Below are positions 38,030-47,714 of a stretch of 64,000 nt of DNA, piece by piece (position 1 is the stretch's first letter; every line of letters starts with the position of its first letter). The translations under genes were made by a program, and so were the position numbers. This DNA comes from DATFVJ01 sp963820395. Lineage in GTDB: Bacteria; Actinomycetota; Actinomycetes; Streptosporangiales; Streptosporangiaceae. A model generated the notes under the pieces. The model saw only the letters and a list, made by a program, of their open reading frames with translations, did no database searches and was not told the origin of the DNA. The DNA is taken from the NCBI GenBank assembly GCA_963820395.1, contig CAWGAE010000011.1, forward strand, positions 1 through 64,000, given 5' to 3'.

Positions 38030-38460
38030 GCCCTGATGAAACGCAGCTCAGCTTCTTATGCGGACCCGCCGCAGCTTCGGGGTCTTCGGCCGCCGGGCCT
38101 GCTGGCAAGCGCGCTGATGGGCCCGCCACGCACGGTAGGCTCCCCGGCCGCTCGTTGGCGGCCACCTCCCGCTACACCGTGGAGACAGCCTTGCCCAGCC
38201 GGGCAGCAATCCTGGTGAAGGACTGCCCGGCATGCAGGCCGAGAGTGATTTCCTCCCGGTCAGCCAGCTTCAGCCGCCCCGGCCCGGGCACCCACCCGTC
38301 CCGGCGGACCTGCCGCCGCGAGGCGTGGCAGCCCACGACCAGCGCGACACCCTGACGCGAGCAGCCCACCTGCGGGCCGATCTCCCGCAGCGACAAGCCC
38401 CTGGCCTTCAGCCGCAACTGGACCGGGTACGCCGCACAGATCGCCCGGACCCACGATTGC
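38030..38460 (-). pseudogene. IS30-family transposase N-terminal remnant
   Basis: The frame contains two helix-turn-helix stretches of IS30 transposases: LSLREIGPQVGCSRQGVALV and GRLKLADREEITLGLHAGQS followed by FTRIAARLGKAVSTV. The expected SREVAANGG follows, but its serine codon TCG has become TAG, and a frame change comes soon after (GRGAYRAWRAHQRACQQAR). The catalytic domain is absent. The gene is dead through a nonsense mutation, a frameshift and a deletion. Confidence 0.75.
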
Positions 38461-38850
38461 CGGTCACGCCGGTTCCCTCCTTGTCCCTGCCCCGGTCACC
38501 TGCGCGCTACCGCGCGCGTGCACGAACGCGGCACCCCTGTCCTCACCGGCCCGCTGAAGGGGCGGGTCGGTGACGGCGCATTCGTCCACCGCCACCGGGC
38601 AGCGCGGTAGAACGCGCACCCGCCGGCAAGCTCCGCCAGATCCGGCGGGCCGCCGGACAAGCCCCGCGGGTTCCGCCACGGGGCACGATCGTCGATCCGC
38701 GGGAAGGCGCAGCCCGATCGGCAGTTATACCAGGTCGGCAGGGCTGCTCACCGAGAGCACGGCCACCCGGTCGCCGGGCCGCAACGCCGACGGCCGCTGA
38801 GCGAAGTGGGCGGTGCCATGACTTCGTCCCTGTGACGATGTGGCCCTCGC
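38461..38850. other. gene-free stretch upstream of the IS30 remnant
   Basis: Short overlapping open frames only; none is recognisable. The ABC transporter ATPase gene converges from the right and ends at its right border. Confidence 0.35.
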
Positions 38851-41136
38851 TCAGGATGGGAGGCGGCGGGTCAGTACGCTTCCGCTGGCGTCCACGACTG
38901 GCTCATCCTGCATGGGATTGGCCAGGTGGCAGGCGACCAGGCTGGGCGGGATGCCCACACCGGTGCTGGCCGGCGCACCGCGACCAGCGCTCGGCAGCGC
39001 CAGGCCGTCGCGGAGGGTAGCCGACCGCGACCCGACGCCGATGCCGGACGTGAGGACCGGCACAGCATGGCTCCGGCACAGCTCAGCCCGCTGATCGCCC
39101 TTGGCCAGGGCGGCGTGCCTCGGGCAGCGGGGGTGGAAGCGGCAGCCCGCTGGGATCGCTGTCGGGTCCGCTGGCTCGCCCGCCAGCACGGTGAGTGGGC
39201 TGGCCCCGGGCTCGCGTTCCGCGTCTGGCAATACTGAGATCAATGCCTGAGTGTAGGGGTGCTGTGGCCTGAGCAGCACCTCCGATACGGTTCCGATCTC
39301 GACGATCCGGCCCAGGTACATGACCGCCACCCTGTCGGCGATATTCCAGGCCACACCGAGATCGTGGCTGGCGATCAGGGCGGACAGCGAAAGCTGATCC
39401 CGCAGGGCGAGGACCAGCTTGAGGATCTCGCCTCGCGCCGAGGCATCGAGGGAGGACACCGGCTCATCGGCAACGATCACGGAAGGCCCGAGCGCGAGTG
39501 CGCCGGCGATGACTACCCGCTGCTGCTGACCGCCGGACAGTTCATGCGGATAGCGGGCGATGAACTGCTCGGGCGGCCGCAGCCCAGCGCGGGCCAGCGC
39601 CTTGTGAACCCGAGCCGTCAGGCCGCCGCGTATGCCATGCATGCGCGGTCCCTCTGCCACGGCGTCGAACACGTTTTGCCTCGGGTTCAGCGCCCCGGCT
39701 GGGTCCTGCAGCACCAGCTGGACGTGGCGGCGATGTTCCTTGAGCGCGGCGCTCGAATACCGGAGCGGCGCTGCGGCGTACCAGATCTCTCCGCTGGACG
39801 GCCGGACCAGCCCGACGAGGGCGCGGGCCAGTGTGCTCTTACCGCAGCCAGACTCGCCGATGAGCGCGACGATCTCGCCTTGCCGGATCGCAAGGTTCAC
39901 ATCGTCGACAGCGTGCGCGGGGCCCCGACCGCGCCGTGCGGGGAACACGACCCGAAGGTTGCGTGCCTCGAGAACCCGAACGCCGTTCACCGGACCGGCA
40001 GGCGCGGTAGTTCGGCCAATCATCGAATCCGCCGCCCACGCTGCGGCCGGCTCCGCGGCGCCGCCCACGCTCAGCGTCTGCTCGGTTCCTGCGGGCGCCC
40101 CCACCGAATCCGTCGCGTTGGCGATTTTGACGCAGGCCGACGAGCGGTTCGGTCCCGCCGGCCACAACTCGACCTCCCGGGTCAGGCACTCAGGGAGTGC
40201 CTCGGGGCATCGCGGCGCAAAAGGGCAGCCTGCGAGCTCGGCGCGGAGGTCGGGCGGCTCGCCCGGCAGACCTGCCGGGGAGAGCCTCGAAGCGGGATCG
40301 CCAGTGCGCGGGAAGGCTCTGGACAGGACCCGGGTATAGGGGTGTCGCGGCTCACGGAGCAGCTGGCGGGATGCTCCGATTTCGACGATCTTCCCGGCGT
40401 ACATCACGGCCAGAAGCTCGCAGGTGTCGCCCAGTACCGAAAGGTCATGGCTGATGACGATCATGCCGATGCGCCGTTCCCGGACCAGCTCAGTAAGCAG
40501 CGCGAGGATCTGTGCCTGCACGATAACATCGAGCGCGGTGGTCGGCTCGTCGGCGATGATCAGGTCGGGGCGGCAAGCCAGCGCCATGGCGATCATCACC
40601 CGCTGCCGCTGGCCTCCCGACAGCTCGTGCGGGTAGCTCGCCTGCCTGGCGGACGGGACGCCGACGCTATCGAGCAGCTCGGCGGACCGAACGTCCGCGT
40701 CCCGCCGACTGACGTTCTCGTGCAGCAGGATCGGCTCCCGGATCTGCTCACCTATCGTCTGCACCGGGTTCAGGGCGCTCATAGCGCCCTGAAAGACTAC
40801 CGACGCTTGCGCCCAGCGTACGGCGCGCAGCTTCTGCCAGCCGAGGCCGACCACGTCCTCACCCTTGAAAAAGATCTGGCCGCTGACACGTGCGGTCGGG
40901 GGCAGCAGGCGCAGTAGGCTCAGCGCCACGGTCGTCTTACCGCAGCCAGACTCTCCGGCCATGCCCAGCGTCTGTCCCGCCGCCAGCGTGAATCCGACGT
41001 GACGTACCGCCCGCACGTCCTCCCCGCCCGCGCGGTAGGTAATGGCGAGGTCGCGCACTTCCAGCAACTGGGGATCTTCGTCCGCGTGGAGCGGTGACAT
41101 GCCGCTCGCACTACGGCGCTCGCTCACTGAGCTCAC
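38851..41136 (-). CDS. double ATP-binding protein of a peptide-type ABC importer (DppD-DppF fusion type)
   Basis: The 761-residue protein has two complete ABC ATPase domains in a row. The first has Walker A GESGCGKTT, signature LSGGQRQR and Walker B LIIADEPT; the second has GESGCGKST, LSGGQQQR and VIVADEP. Each is followed by the oligopeptide-transporter C-terminal motif with clustered cysteines (CPFAPRCPEALPEC; CRFHPRCPRHA). It energises uptake of peptides or a related solute through the two permeases encoded upstream. Its GTG start overlaps the stop of the permease gene as GTGA, so the two are translationally coupled. Confidence 0.93.
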   Translation of the reverse strand: MSSVSERRSASGMSPLHADEDPQLLEVRDLAITYRAGGEDVRAVRHVGFTLAAGQTLGMAGESGCGKTTVALSLLRLLPPTARVSGQIFFKGEDVVGLGWQKLRAVRWAQASVVFQGAMSALNPVQTIGEQIREPILLHENVSRRDADVRSAELLDSVGVPSARQASYPHELSGGQRQRVMIAMALACRPDLIIADEPTTALDVIVQAQILALLTELVRERRIGMIVISHDLSVLGDTCELLAVMYAGKIVEIGASRQLLREPRHPYTRVLSRAFPRTGDPASRLSPAGLPGEPPDLRAELAGCPFAPRCPEALPECLTREVELWPAGPNRSSACVKIANATDSVGAPAGTEQTLSVGGAAEPAAAWAADSMIGRTTAPAGPVNGVRVLEARNLRVVFPARRGRGPAHAVDDVNLAIRQGEIVALIGESGCGKSTLARALVGLVRPSSGEIWYAAAPLRYSSAALKEHRRHVQLVLQDPAGALNPRQNVFDAVAEGPRMHGIRGGLTARVHKALARAGLRPPEQFIARYPHELSGGQQQRVVIAGALALGPSVIVADEPVSSLDASARGEILKLVLALRDQLSLSALIASHDLGVAWNIADRVAVMYLGRIVEIGTVSEVLLRPQHPYTQALISVLPDAEREPGASPLTVLAGEPADPTAIPAGCRFHPRCPRHAALAKGDQRAELCRSHAVPVLTSGIGVGSRSATLRDGLALPSAGRGAPASTGVGIPPSLVACHLANPMQDEPVVDASGSVLTRRLPS

Positions 41137-42035
41137 AGCTCCCTCGGCATACGTGGGTTCAGGATATTCTCGGCCGCCCGCCCGACCAGCGTGAATCCCA
41201 GAACGACGATCAAGATCGCGATGCCGGGAGGCAGCACATACCACCACGCACCCTGGGTGACGGCGCCTTCCCCCAACGCCTGGTTGATCATTGATCCCCA
41301 GGACACGTCCGTCGGGTTGCCCAACCCGAGAAACGTCAGGGTGGCCGCCGACAAGATCGCGCCCGCCACGGTAAGCGTGCTGGATACCAGGATGAGTGGC
41401 GCGACGTTTGGCAGCACTTGTCTGAACACCAGTTGCCTGTCCCCTGCGCCGAGCGCCTTCGCACGTTCGATAAACGGCCGCGCCTCGACGGCGAGCGTCT
41501 GGGCGCGGATCAACCGGGCTGTGCCGGGCCACGAAGTCACCGCGATTGCGATGGTGATCGAGGTGTCCCCCTGGCCGAGAACCGCCGCAAGTGAGATCGC
41601 CAACGGCAGGGCAGGCAGCGCGATGAACCAGTCAGTGACTGCCATCAGCATCCGGCTGGCGATCCCGCCGTAATGGCCGACGGCGAGCCCGATCGCGGTA
41701 CCGAGCAACATCGTGAGCGCGGTGGCGATGACACCTATGGCGAGGGAGGGCCGAGTCCCCCAGATCAACAGCGTCAGCACCGAACGCCCGGACTGGTCGG
41801 TGCCGAGCGGGTAGCGGGCGCTAGGCGGCGCGAGCGACGGCCCGGTCGCATCGACCACGCTCAGCTCGCTTGGGTGGATGAACAGCGGCGCGGCCAGCGC
41901 CAGCACGGTGATACCGACCAGGATGCCGAGTCCGGCCACCGCAGTCGGCCTGGCGACGAACGCGCGGGAAAATCTGCGCACAGCAGCTAGGCGGGGCGGC
42001 GCGGCAGCCACGGCTGCCGTGCTGACCGCGGTCAT
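41133..42035 (-). CDS. ABC importer permease (DppC/OppC type)
   Basis: The 300-residue membrane protein has the OppC-like N-terminal domain followed by six hydrophobic segments. The EAA loop is recognisable in RAQTLAVEARPFIERAKALG followed by AGDRQLVFRQVLPNVAPL. It pairs with the DppB-type permease and the double ATPase. Its ATG overlaps the stop of the upstream permease gene as ATGA, and its own stop overlaps the ATPase start, so the three are a tight operon. Confidence 0.93.
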   Translation of the reverse strand: MTAVSTAAVAAAPPRLAAVRRFSRAFVARPTAVAGLGILVGITVLALAAPLFIHPSELSVVDATGPSLAPPSARYPLGTDQSGRSVLTLLIWGTRPSLAIGVIATALTMLLGTAIGLAVGHYGGIASRMLMAVTDWFIALPALPLAISLAAVLGQGDTSITIAIAVTSWPGTARLIRAQTLAVEARPFIERAKALGAGDRQLVFRQVLPNVAPLILVSSTLTVAGAILSAATLTFLGLGNPTDVSWGSMINQALGEGAVTQGAWWYVLPPGIAILIVVLGFTLVGRAAENILNPRMPREL

Positions 42036-43099
42036 TGCCGCCTCACCCGTGGATCGAGGTATCGGTAGAGCAGGTCTGCCAGCAGGTTGAACACGATCAC
42101 GGAGGCACTGAAGATGATGAACGTTCCCTCGAGCAGCGGCAGGTCGGGGATCTGCAGCGCCTGGTAGGTGAGGTAACCGAGGCCCGGCCAGGAGTAGACG
42201 GTCTCGACCACGATCGCACCGCTGACTATCGTGCCAACCTGCAGGAAGATCACGGTGACCGAGGGAAGCAGTGCGTTCGGCACGGCGTGGCGCCGCCGCA
42301 CTTCCGCATCGCGCAGACCCTTAGCCCTGGCAGTGACCAAATATGGGCTCCCCAGCTCGTCGATCACCGATGAGCGCATAATCATCTGGTACTGCGCGAA
42401 GATCACCAGCACCAGAGTCAGGCACGGCAGTACCAGGTGCCGGATCACGTCGAGGATATGCGCGGGGTTCAGGCCGGCTGCCGTCCCTGGCGTGGACATG
42501 CCGCCCGCCGGGAACAGCGGCGGGATCGGCCCGAAGCCGCCGCTGAACAAGACGAGCAGGATGATCCCGAGCCAGAACGTCGGCACCGACCACAGCGTGA
42601 TCGCAGCTCCCGTTGAGGTCCGGTCGATCAGGCTGCCCGGGCGCCAGCCGCTCCGGATGCCGAGCCAGATGCCAAGCACCACCGACACCACCGTCGCGCT
42701 GCCCATCAGCAGCAGCGTGGGCCAGAGCCGCTGGGCGATCAGCGAGGCAACCGAAGTCTGGAACTGCCACGAATAGCCCAGTTGACCCTGCAACGTATCA
42801 ACTACGAAGTGTCCGAAGCGCTCCCACACTGGCTGGTTCAGCCCAAGTTGCTTGACGAGGAATGCCATCTGCCTGGCGCTGGTGGGACGGCCCCGGGTCA
42901 GCGCCGCCACTGGGTCCGATGGCATGAGGCTGAAGATGATGAAACCGACCACGAGAAGAACAGTGAAGCTGATCACGGCCGCGGCAAGTTTGCGGATCAG
43001 GTAATGGAGGAAATCGCGGCGGCTGGAGTCCTGCCCCGGGGGACGAGCGGACTCCAGCGCGTTCAGGCCCCGGGCCGACAGCGGAGCGGCGGCTGCCAT
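42032..43099 (-). CDS. ABC importer permease (DppB/OppB type)
   Basis: The 355-residue protein has a first membrane helix followed by the DppB-specific FSLMPSDPVAALTRGRPTSA region and a C-terminal bundle with the EAA loop LVTARAKGLRDAEVRRRHAV. The N-terminus before the first helix is about 30 residues longer than usual. It follows the substrate-binding protein gene by a few bases and leads the permease-permease-ATPase run. Confidence 0.92.
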   Translation of the reverse strand: MAAAAPLSARGLNALESARPPGQDSSRRDFLHYLIRKLAAAVISFTVLLVVGFIIFSLMPSDPVAALTRGRPTSARQMAFLVKQLGLNQPVWERFGHFVVDTLQGQLGYSWQFQTSVASLIAQRLWPTLLLMGSATVVSVVLGIWLGIRSGWRPGSLIDRTSTGAAITLWSVPTFWLGIILLVLFSGGFGPIPPLFPAGGMSTPGTAAGLNPAHILDVIRHLVLPCLTLVLVIFAQYQMIMRSSVIDELGSPYLVTARAKGLRDAEVRRRHAVPNALLPSVTVIFLQVGTIVSGAIVVETVYSWPGLGYLTYQALQIPDLPLLEGTFIIFSASVIVFNLLADLLYRYLDPRVRRQ

Positions 43100-43102
43100 G
43101 GG

Positions 43103-45967
43103 CTATTCCCGCTCTCCTGCGGTGGCACGGCGCCTGATCAGAAGGCCGGCGCCGGCGAGCACGATCACAGCCACCACGGCGACCACGATCCAAAGCGTGC
43201 CGCCGGACGAGGCGTCGCCGCCGTCAACCGGCGCGGCGGTCCTCCAGTTGATGAACAGGTTCTGCTGCGGGTAGAAGCCCTGGGCGCCGGGCCTGCCGTA
43301 GAAGAAGCCCTCCACATGGTCGGTACGCACGGCGCTCAGGGTGTCGCCGTAGTACAGCATGATGTCGACGTTGGCGTTGTAGAGGATCTTCTGCATCTGG
43401 TCGATTGTCTGCACCCGCTGCGCCAGGTTGAACTCGGTGGCTTGCTGGCTGAAGAGATTGTCGTAGGCATGGTTGCAGAAGAACGCGTCGGTGTTCCCGC
43501 CGGTTCCGTTGTTGAGCGGCAGGTCACCGCAGGTTTGGATGGATAGCAAATAGGTCGGGTCGGGCCCGGTGGTCCAGGCGTCGGAGAGGATGTCCCAGTC
43601 GCCCTTCGGGAGCTCGGCGTTGAGCTGGTTGAAGCTCATCGATTGGACGTTGAGCTTTATCCCGATCGCTTGCAGCCATTCCGCCAGGTAGGGAGCCATC
43701 TCCGCGTCGGTAATTTGGTCCGAATGGATGCCAAAGCGGAAGACGAGGGGTTTATGGGTTTTGGGGTCAATCCGCACGCCGCCAGGGCCCATCTTGTACC
43801 CGGCGGCGTTGAGGATCTGGTTCGCCCGCGCCGGGTCGTAATTCAGGGCGCTTCCGGCCGGGTTTCAGGCCGGCGCGGCGGCCCTTGCGGGCGGGGGCGG
43901 CGTTGCGGGCCGCGGCGCGGGCCAGGGCACGGGTGAGCTCAGTGCCGCAGATCCAGGCGGCGTGCTCGGCTGCGACCAGGGCGGGGCTGGCGGAGCGGAA
44001 GATCGGGCCGGTGGAGGGCCCGGCGCCAGTGATGGCGGACTTGGCTTCTTTCAGGGATGTCTCCGACCCGGCCCACCGCCAGGCGTAGGCGGCAGCGAGC
44101 TGCCCGGCCGGGTAGCGGGTGTGGTCGGCTAGGTCGGTGATGAGGCAGAACAGCTCGCCGGTGTCCTGGCCGTCGACGTCCACCAGGTATTCGATGACGC
44201 GGATCTTCAGGCACCAGCGGCCGCCGGGGGGCCCTCCGGTCAGGTAGCTGTAGTAGCTGCCGTCGGGCAGGAAACCGCCGATGCGCGGCAGCGCGAGGTC
44301 GCTTTTGACGCGGATCAGAACGTGGGTGCCGGTGGCCAGCATCGCCGCGACCCGGCCGGCGCCGGGAAAGTTGCGGTCCATCACCCAGAGCCGGCCGGCG
44401 GTGAAGATCTGGGGGCAGATGGTGAGCATCGAGTCCAGCAGCGCCTGCTCGCCCTCGGCCTTGGGCCCGCCGGACGGGCCGGAGACTACCGCCAGGGCGG
44501 CGCGGGTGGAGGCGTCGGTGGCCAGCAGGTCACGGACCTGTGGGTAGGGCGCGCTGTCATCAGCGGTCCCGGTCGAGCCGTACGCGGCCCGGTTGGCGGG
44601 GGTGTCGGGGACGCGCGTCACCGACCCGTCGATCGAACACAGCTGCAGCTCATGGCCGCTGTCCCCGACGCGCACGGCCCGGTAGTCATGGTCGCGGTGC
44701 TCGGCGTCCACCGCGGCCAGCAGCCGTGCCTGCAGCCCGGCCAGGGGCGCGGGGCCCAGGGCGGCCCGCCACGTTGACAGCACCTTGGCGGTGGGCGCCT
44801 GATACGGGCGCTGCCAGGGCACCAGCACCAGATCACCCAGCAGCGCGGACATCACCTCCGCGTACCGGCGGGGTTCCACGCCCACTGCGGGTAGGCTGGC
44901 GGCAAGTAGCCGGCTGCGGCGACGGCGAGCCCATCCCAGATCTTGGTCACCAGTTCCTTTCGGCTGACCGCCAGCGCGATTGCCTCGCGCACGCGCGGGT
45001 CGGCCAGCGCGGCCTTGCCGTTGCCGAAATGCCGCCCGGACCGGGTCACGGCGCCGGGGTTGAACTCTATCCCGGTCCAGCCGTTGGAGACTTGCGGATA
45101 GAGCCCCAGGTCCTTGTCGGTCTTTAGCGCCTCATATTGCGTCGCGGTCAGGCCGTCGATCTCGTCGATCTGGCCGCTGCGCAACGCGGCGACCGCAGCA
45201 TCACCGTTCGTGAAATACTGCATGATCAACGTATTGTATTTCGGCGCTCCCATGAAGAACTTTGTGTTGGCCTTCAAAATCGTGTACTGGTTCGGGACGT
45301 AGCCGGCCAGGATCCACGGGCCGTAGCCGACTACGGGGAAGTTCATGTTCTTAAAGTTCGCGAGGTTCGATCCTTGCTTCGCCCAGATGTGCTCGGGCAC
45401 GATTGGGATGCTCACGTAGAGCATGTTTGCTTCCGGCCGCTTGGTCGTGATCACAAGCATGCTGGCGTTCGGCGCAGTAACATTGGCAAATTCGGCGACC
45501 AGCGCCCCATCGGCAGTACCCGCGACCGGGTTTTTCATGATGAGGTTCAGCGTCCAGGCGGCATCTTCCGCCGTGATCGGAACCCCGTCTGTCCACCTCA
45601 ACCCGGACCGTATCTTAAAGATCCAGATGAGTTTGTTCGCCGATGTCGTCCACGAGGTTGCCAGGTACGGTGCTGGCTGACCCTGCTCGTTGATGGTTGT
45701 GAGGGTCGGGTAAATGCTGCCGAGGACGTTGAGCTCACCGTTGAAGTAGGCGAGGAAGGGGTTGAACGTCGCGATCGACGTGTCGGCGGCGATCCGCAGG
45801 GTGGAACCTGACGAAGGCGCTGTTGTGGCCGAGAAAGCCGCCGCAGCGGGGTGCGCGGCGCCCACGGCGGCCGCACCCAATGCCAGGATGATGCCAAACG
45901 CCGCCATAGTGACAGATCGCGCCGATCGCGCGGTTGGTACGAGGCACTGGGTTCGGGGGGTTTTCAT
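43103..45967 (-). pseudogene. peptide-type ABC substrate-binding protein, split by an IS4 fragment
   Basis: The N-terminal part has a signal peptide (MAAFGIILALGAAAVGAAHP) and the SBP family-5 core (DGVPITAEDAAWTLNLIMKN, LYVSIPIVPEHIWAKQGSNL), and it stops after YPQWAWNPAG. The C-terminal part resumes at SALNYDPARANQILNAAGYK and ends with a membrane helix (LWIVVAVVAVIVLAGAGLLI) and a basic tail. Joining the two at the repeated GCCGG gives one 617-residue frame. The intact protein would be secreted and held at the membrane by its C-terminus. As it stands the binding protein is broken, so the importer encoded downstream has probably lost its own receptor. Confidence 0.92.
43859..44864 (-). mobile_element. 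IS4-family transposase fragment inserted in the binding-protein gene
   Basis: The 1006-base insert carries most of a DDE transposase: LQLCSIDGSVTRVPDTPANR, a second acidic site in LWVMDRNFPGAG, and the glutamate in the ETSLKEAKSAI helix. The first 80 or so residues of this family are missing; the frame starts at RRYAEVMSALLGDLVLVPWQ, right at the junction. A 5-bp repeat (CCGGC on the plus strand) flanks the insert, yet I see no terminal inverted repeat. It is therefore either an atypical insertion or a partial element joined at short matching sequences. Confidence 0.8.
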
Positions 45968-46125
45968 CCGGGTGGCTCCTTTATGGCCGCGGAGAAGCCC
46001 GTAACAGGCTCGGGTCCGTCACGGGGCAGTTGCGGGTCGGCCCGGGCGGTTTCGGTCCGAGCCGGAAGGGCCTGGTGGGCCCGGATTTCGGCGCAGGGCC
46101 GCGGCTTCCCTGATACCTGCAGCCA

Positions 46126-46171
46126 GTGGGACCGGGTGACCCGGGCCTCGGCCCGGGTCACCCGGTCCCAC
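46126..46171. other. 46-bp near-perfect palindrome upstream of the ABC importer
   Basis: A 22-base arm starting GTGGGACCGGGTGACCCGGG is followed, after a two-base centre TC, by its exact reverse complement. It lies about 160 bases before the start of the binding-protein gene. It could be a regulator site with dyad symmetry, a cruciform, or a bidirectional terminator. Confidence 0.7.
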
Positions 46172-47084
46172 GACACGACACGCACCCACAAGACACGGAA
46201 CCATCTCAGCAGATCCATCCCGTACGAGCGGCACCTCGCCACCGATCGGCCCGCCGCCTGAAGGTCGCGCACATACCAGCCACGGCATCCACCGGCCGCC
46301 CCGCCTGATCCAGCAGCCGGTAACGCTCCTGCGGATCCTAGCCGTTCGCAATTCAGCCTGGAACACTTGCCGCGATCTTCGTCACCCTCGCCGGCGAGGC
46401 GGGGTTCCCCTAATGGGGGCTACCGGGTCATTCCGAGCGGGACGTCAGCCCCGTCCACCGCAGTCACGGCCGCCACCGTGCTCGCCGAGGCCAAAGCCGT
46501 CGGTCGAGAGCAGGCCGTTCCGCATCTGCCACCTCGGCGACATCCTCATGCTTGGCCCGGGCCCCGACTACGCCGACGCCGGCCAGATCCGCGCCAAACT
46601 GCGGCAGCTCCACGGCCCCGGCCAGGGTCACAGTCCGGGGCGGCCGAGCGTGAGGGCCACGGGCCCGTACCCAGTCCTACTGGCATGTGAGCCCAGGGGG
46701 AATTAGAGCCGCAAGTGAACAACCACGCGCTCGAGGCGGGGAGTGTTCGGCCATCTCGCGGCCGGGATTCGTCATGCCCGATCTGCCAGCCCTCAGGGGT
46801 GACCGCGGCGCGGACATCTGCCGAGACCGAAGTCCTTCAGTGGTCTTGTGCGATCTTGAAGCCGGGTGGGCAAGGTCCTCTCATGCCGCGGGGCACGCGC
46901 CGTTCGCTGCCCGCGCGGCTGTCGTGCTGCGCCTGGGAGATCCCAGGCGCGCCACCTCATCGTCGGCGGGCGCAGCTCAGGCCACCAAGATCCTAGAGCA
47001 GGCGGACCACGGGCAGGGCGCTCCCACGGTGCTGGTCCACGGATACCTGCTGGACGGGCGCTCCCGGCAGAAGAAGGTGATCTG
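46172..47084. other. degenerate stretch
   Basis: Many short overlapping frames are open because of the base composition, but none is recognisable. This is probably eroded mobile-element or gene DNA linked to the IS110 remnant to its right. Confidence 0.35.
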
Positions 47085-47400
47085 CTTCGGGTTGACATCC
47101 AGGCCAGGAAGGTGGTCGGCTGGGCGATGGACGATAACCGGCTGCCGGAGTGCTGGATCCCGCCCGGTCAGATCCTGGAATGCCGGGTGCTGCTGGAGAC
47201 CTACCATGATCTGCAGGCCGAGCACACCGCGAGCTCGCCACCGCGTTCCCCGACGACCTGCGCCGCATCGATGCCCAGCCACTCGATGCCAAGAAGAAAC
47301 TGGCCGTGGCGGCGGGCATCGGGCGCCACAATGACCGGGATCTTTGGAGTTGGCCCAGTCGTCGCGGGCACCGGCCGCCGGGGGTGGAGGATCCAGGACC
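47085..47400 (+). pseudogene. IS110-family transposase debris
   Basis: Three frames together give IS110 motifs: PPGQILECRVLLETYHDLQA and EHTA, then ELATAFPDDLRRIDAQ with DAKKKLAVAA, then GATMTGIFGVGPVVAG, which marks the helix-hairpin region before the Tnp20 domain. Every junction is a frameshift. It is a different part of the family from the remnant at 27440-28058, so the two are separate elements or separate pieces. Confidence 0.65.
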
Positions 47401-47714
47401 GTGGAGCAGGCGCTCATGCAGTGCGGGCGCCGCTGCGGTCGGCTTGGCTGGTGCCGCAGCGTGATGATCAGGAGCCTGCACCCACCAAACGTAAGGCCAC
47501 GGACCGCGACGAACACGCCGCCTACCCGGGCCCGCGGCGCTCCCAAGGTCCGCCTGATGACGGCAAGGCCCAAGCTCGTTGGTGTCAGTTGTGGTGTCAC
47601 CCTGCCCCTCGATGCGAAGTCTCGCCGAGCCGGTTGATGGCGGTCGTTGGCGTTGGTCGGCCGACGAAGCGCGGCGTACCTGGACCGTGACAGGCGCCTC
47701 GGTGGTGCAGCTAT

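Noticed and set aside
39259..40917. 552-codon plus-strand open frame opposite the ABC ATPase
   Set aside because: Shadow of the double ATPase gene; composition is that of reverse-complemented coding DNA.
43767..44885. Intact IS4 transposase gene of 372 codons
   Set aside because: The first and last codons are binding-protein DNA read through the junctions, and the family N-terminus is missing.
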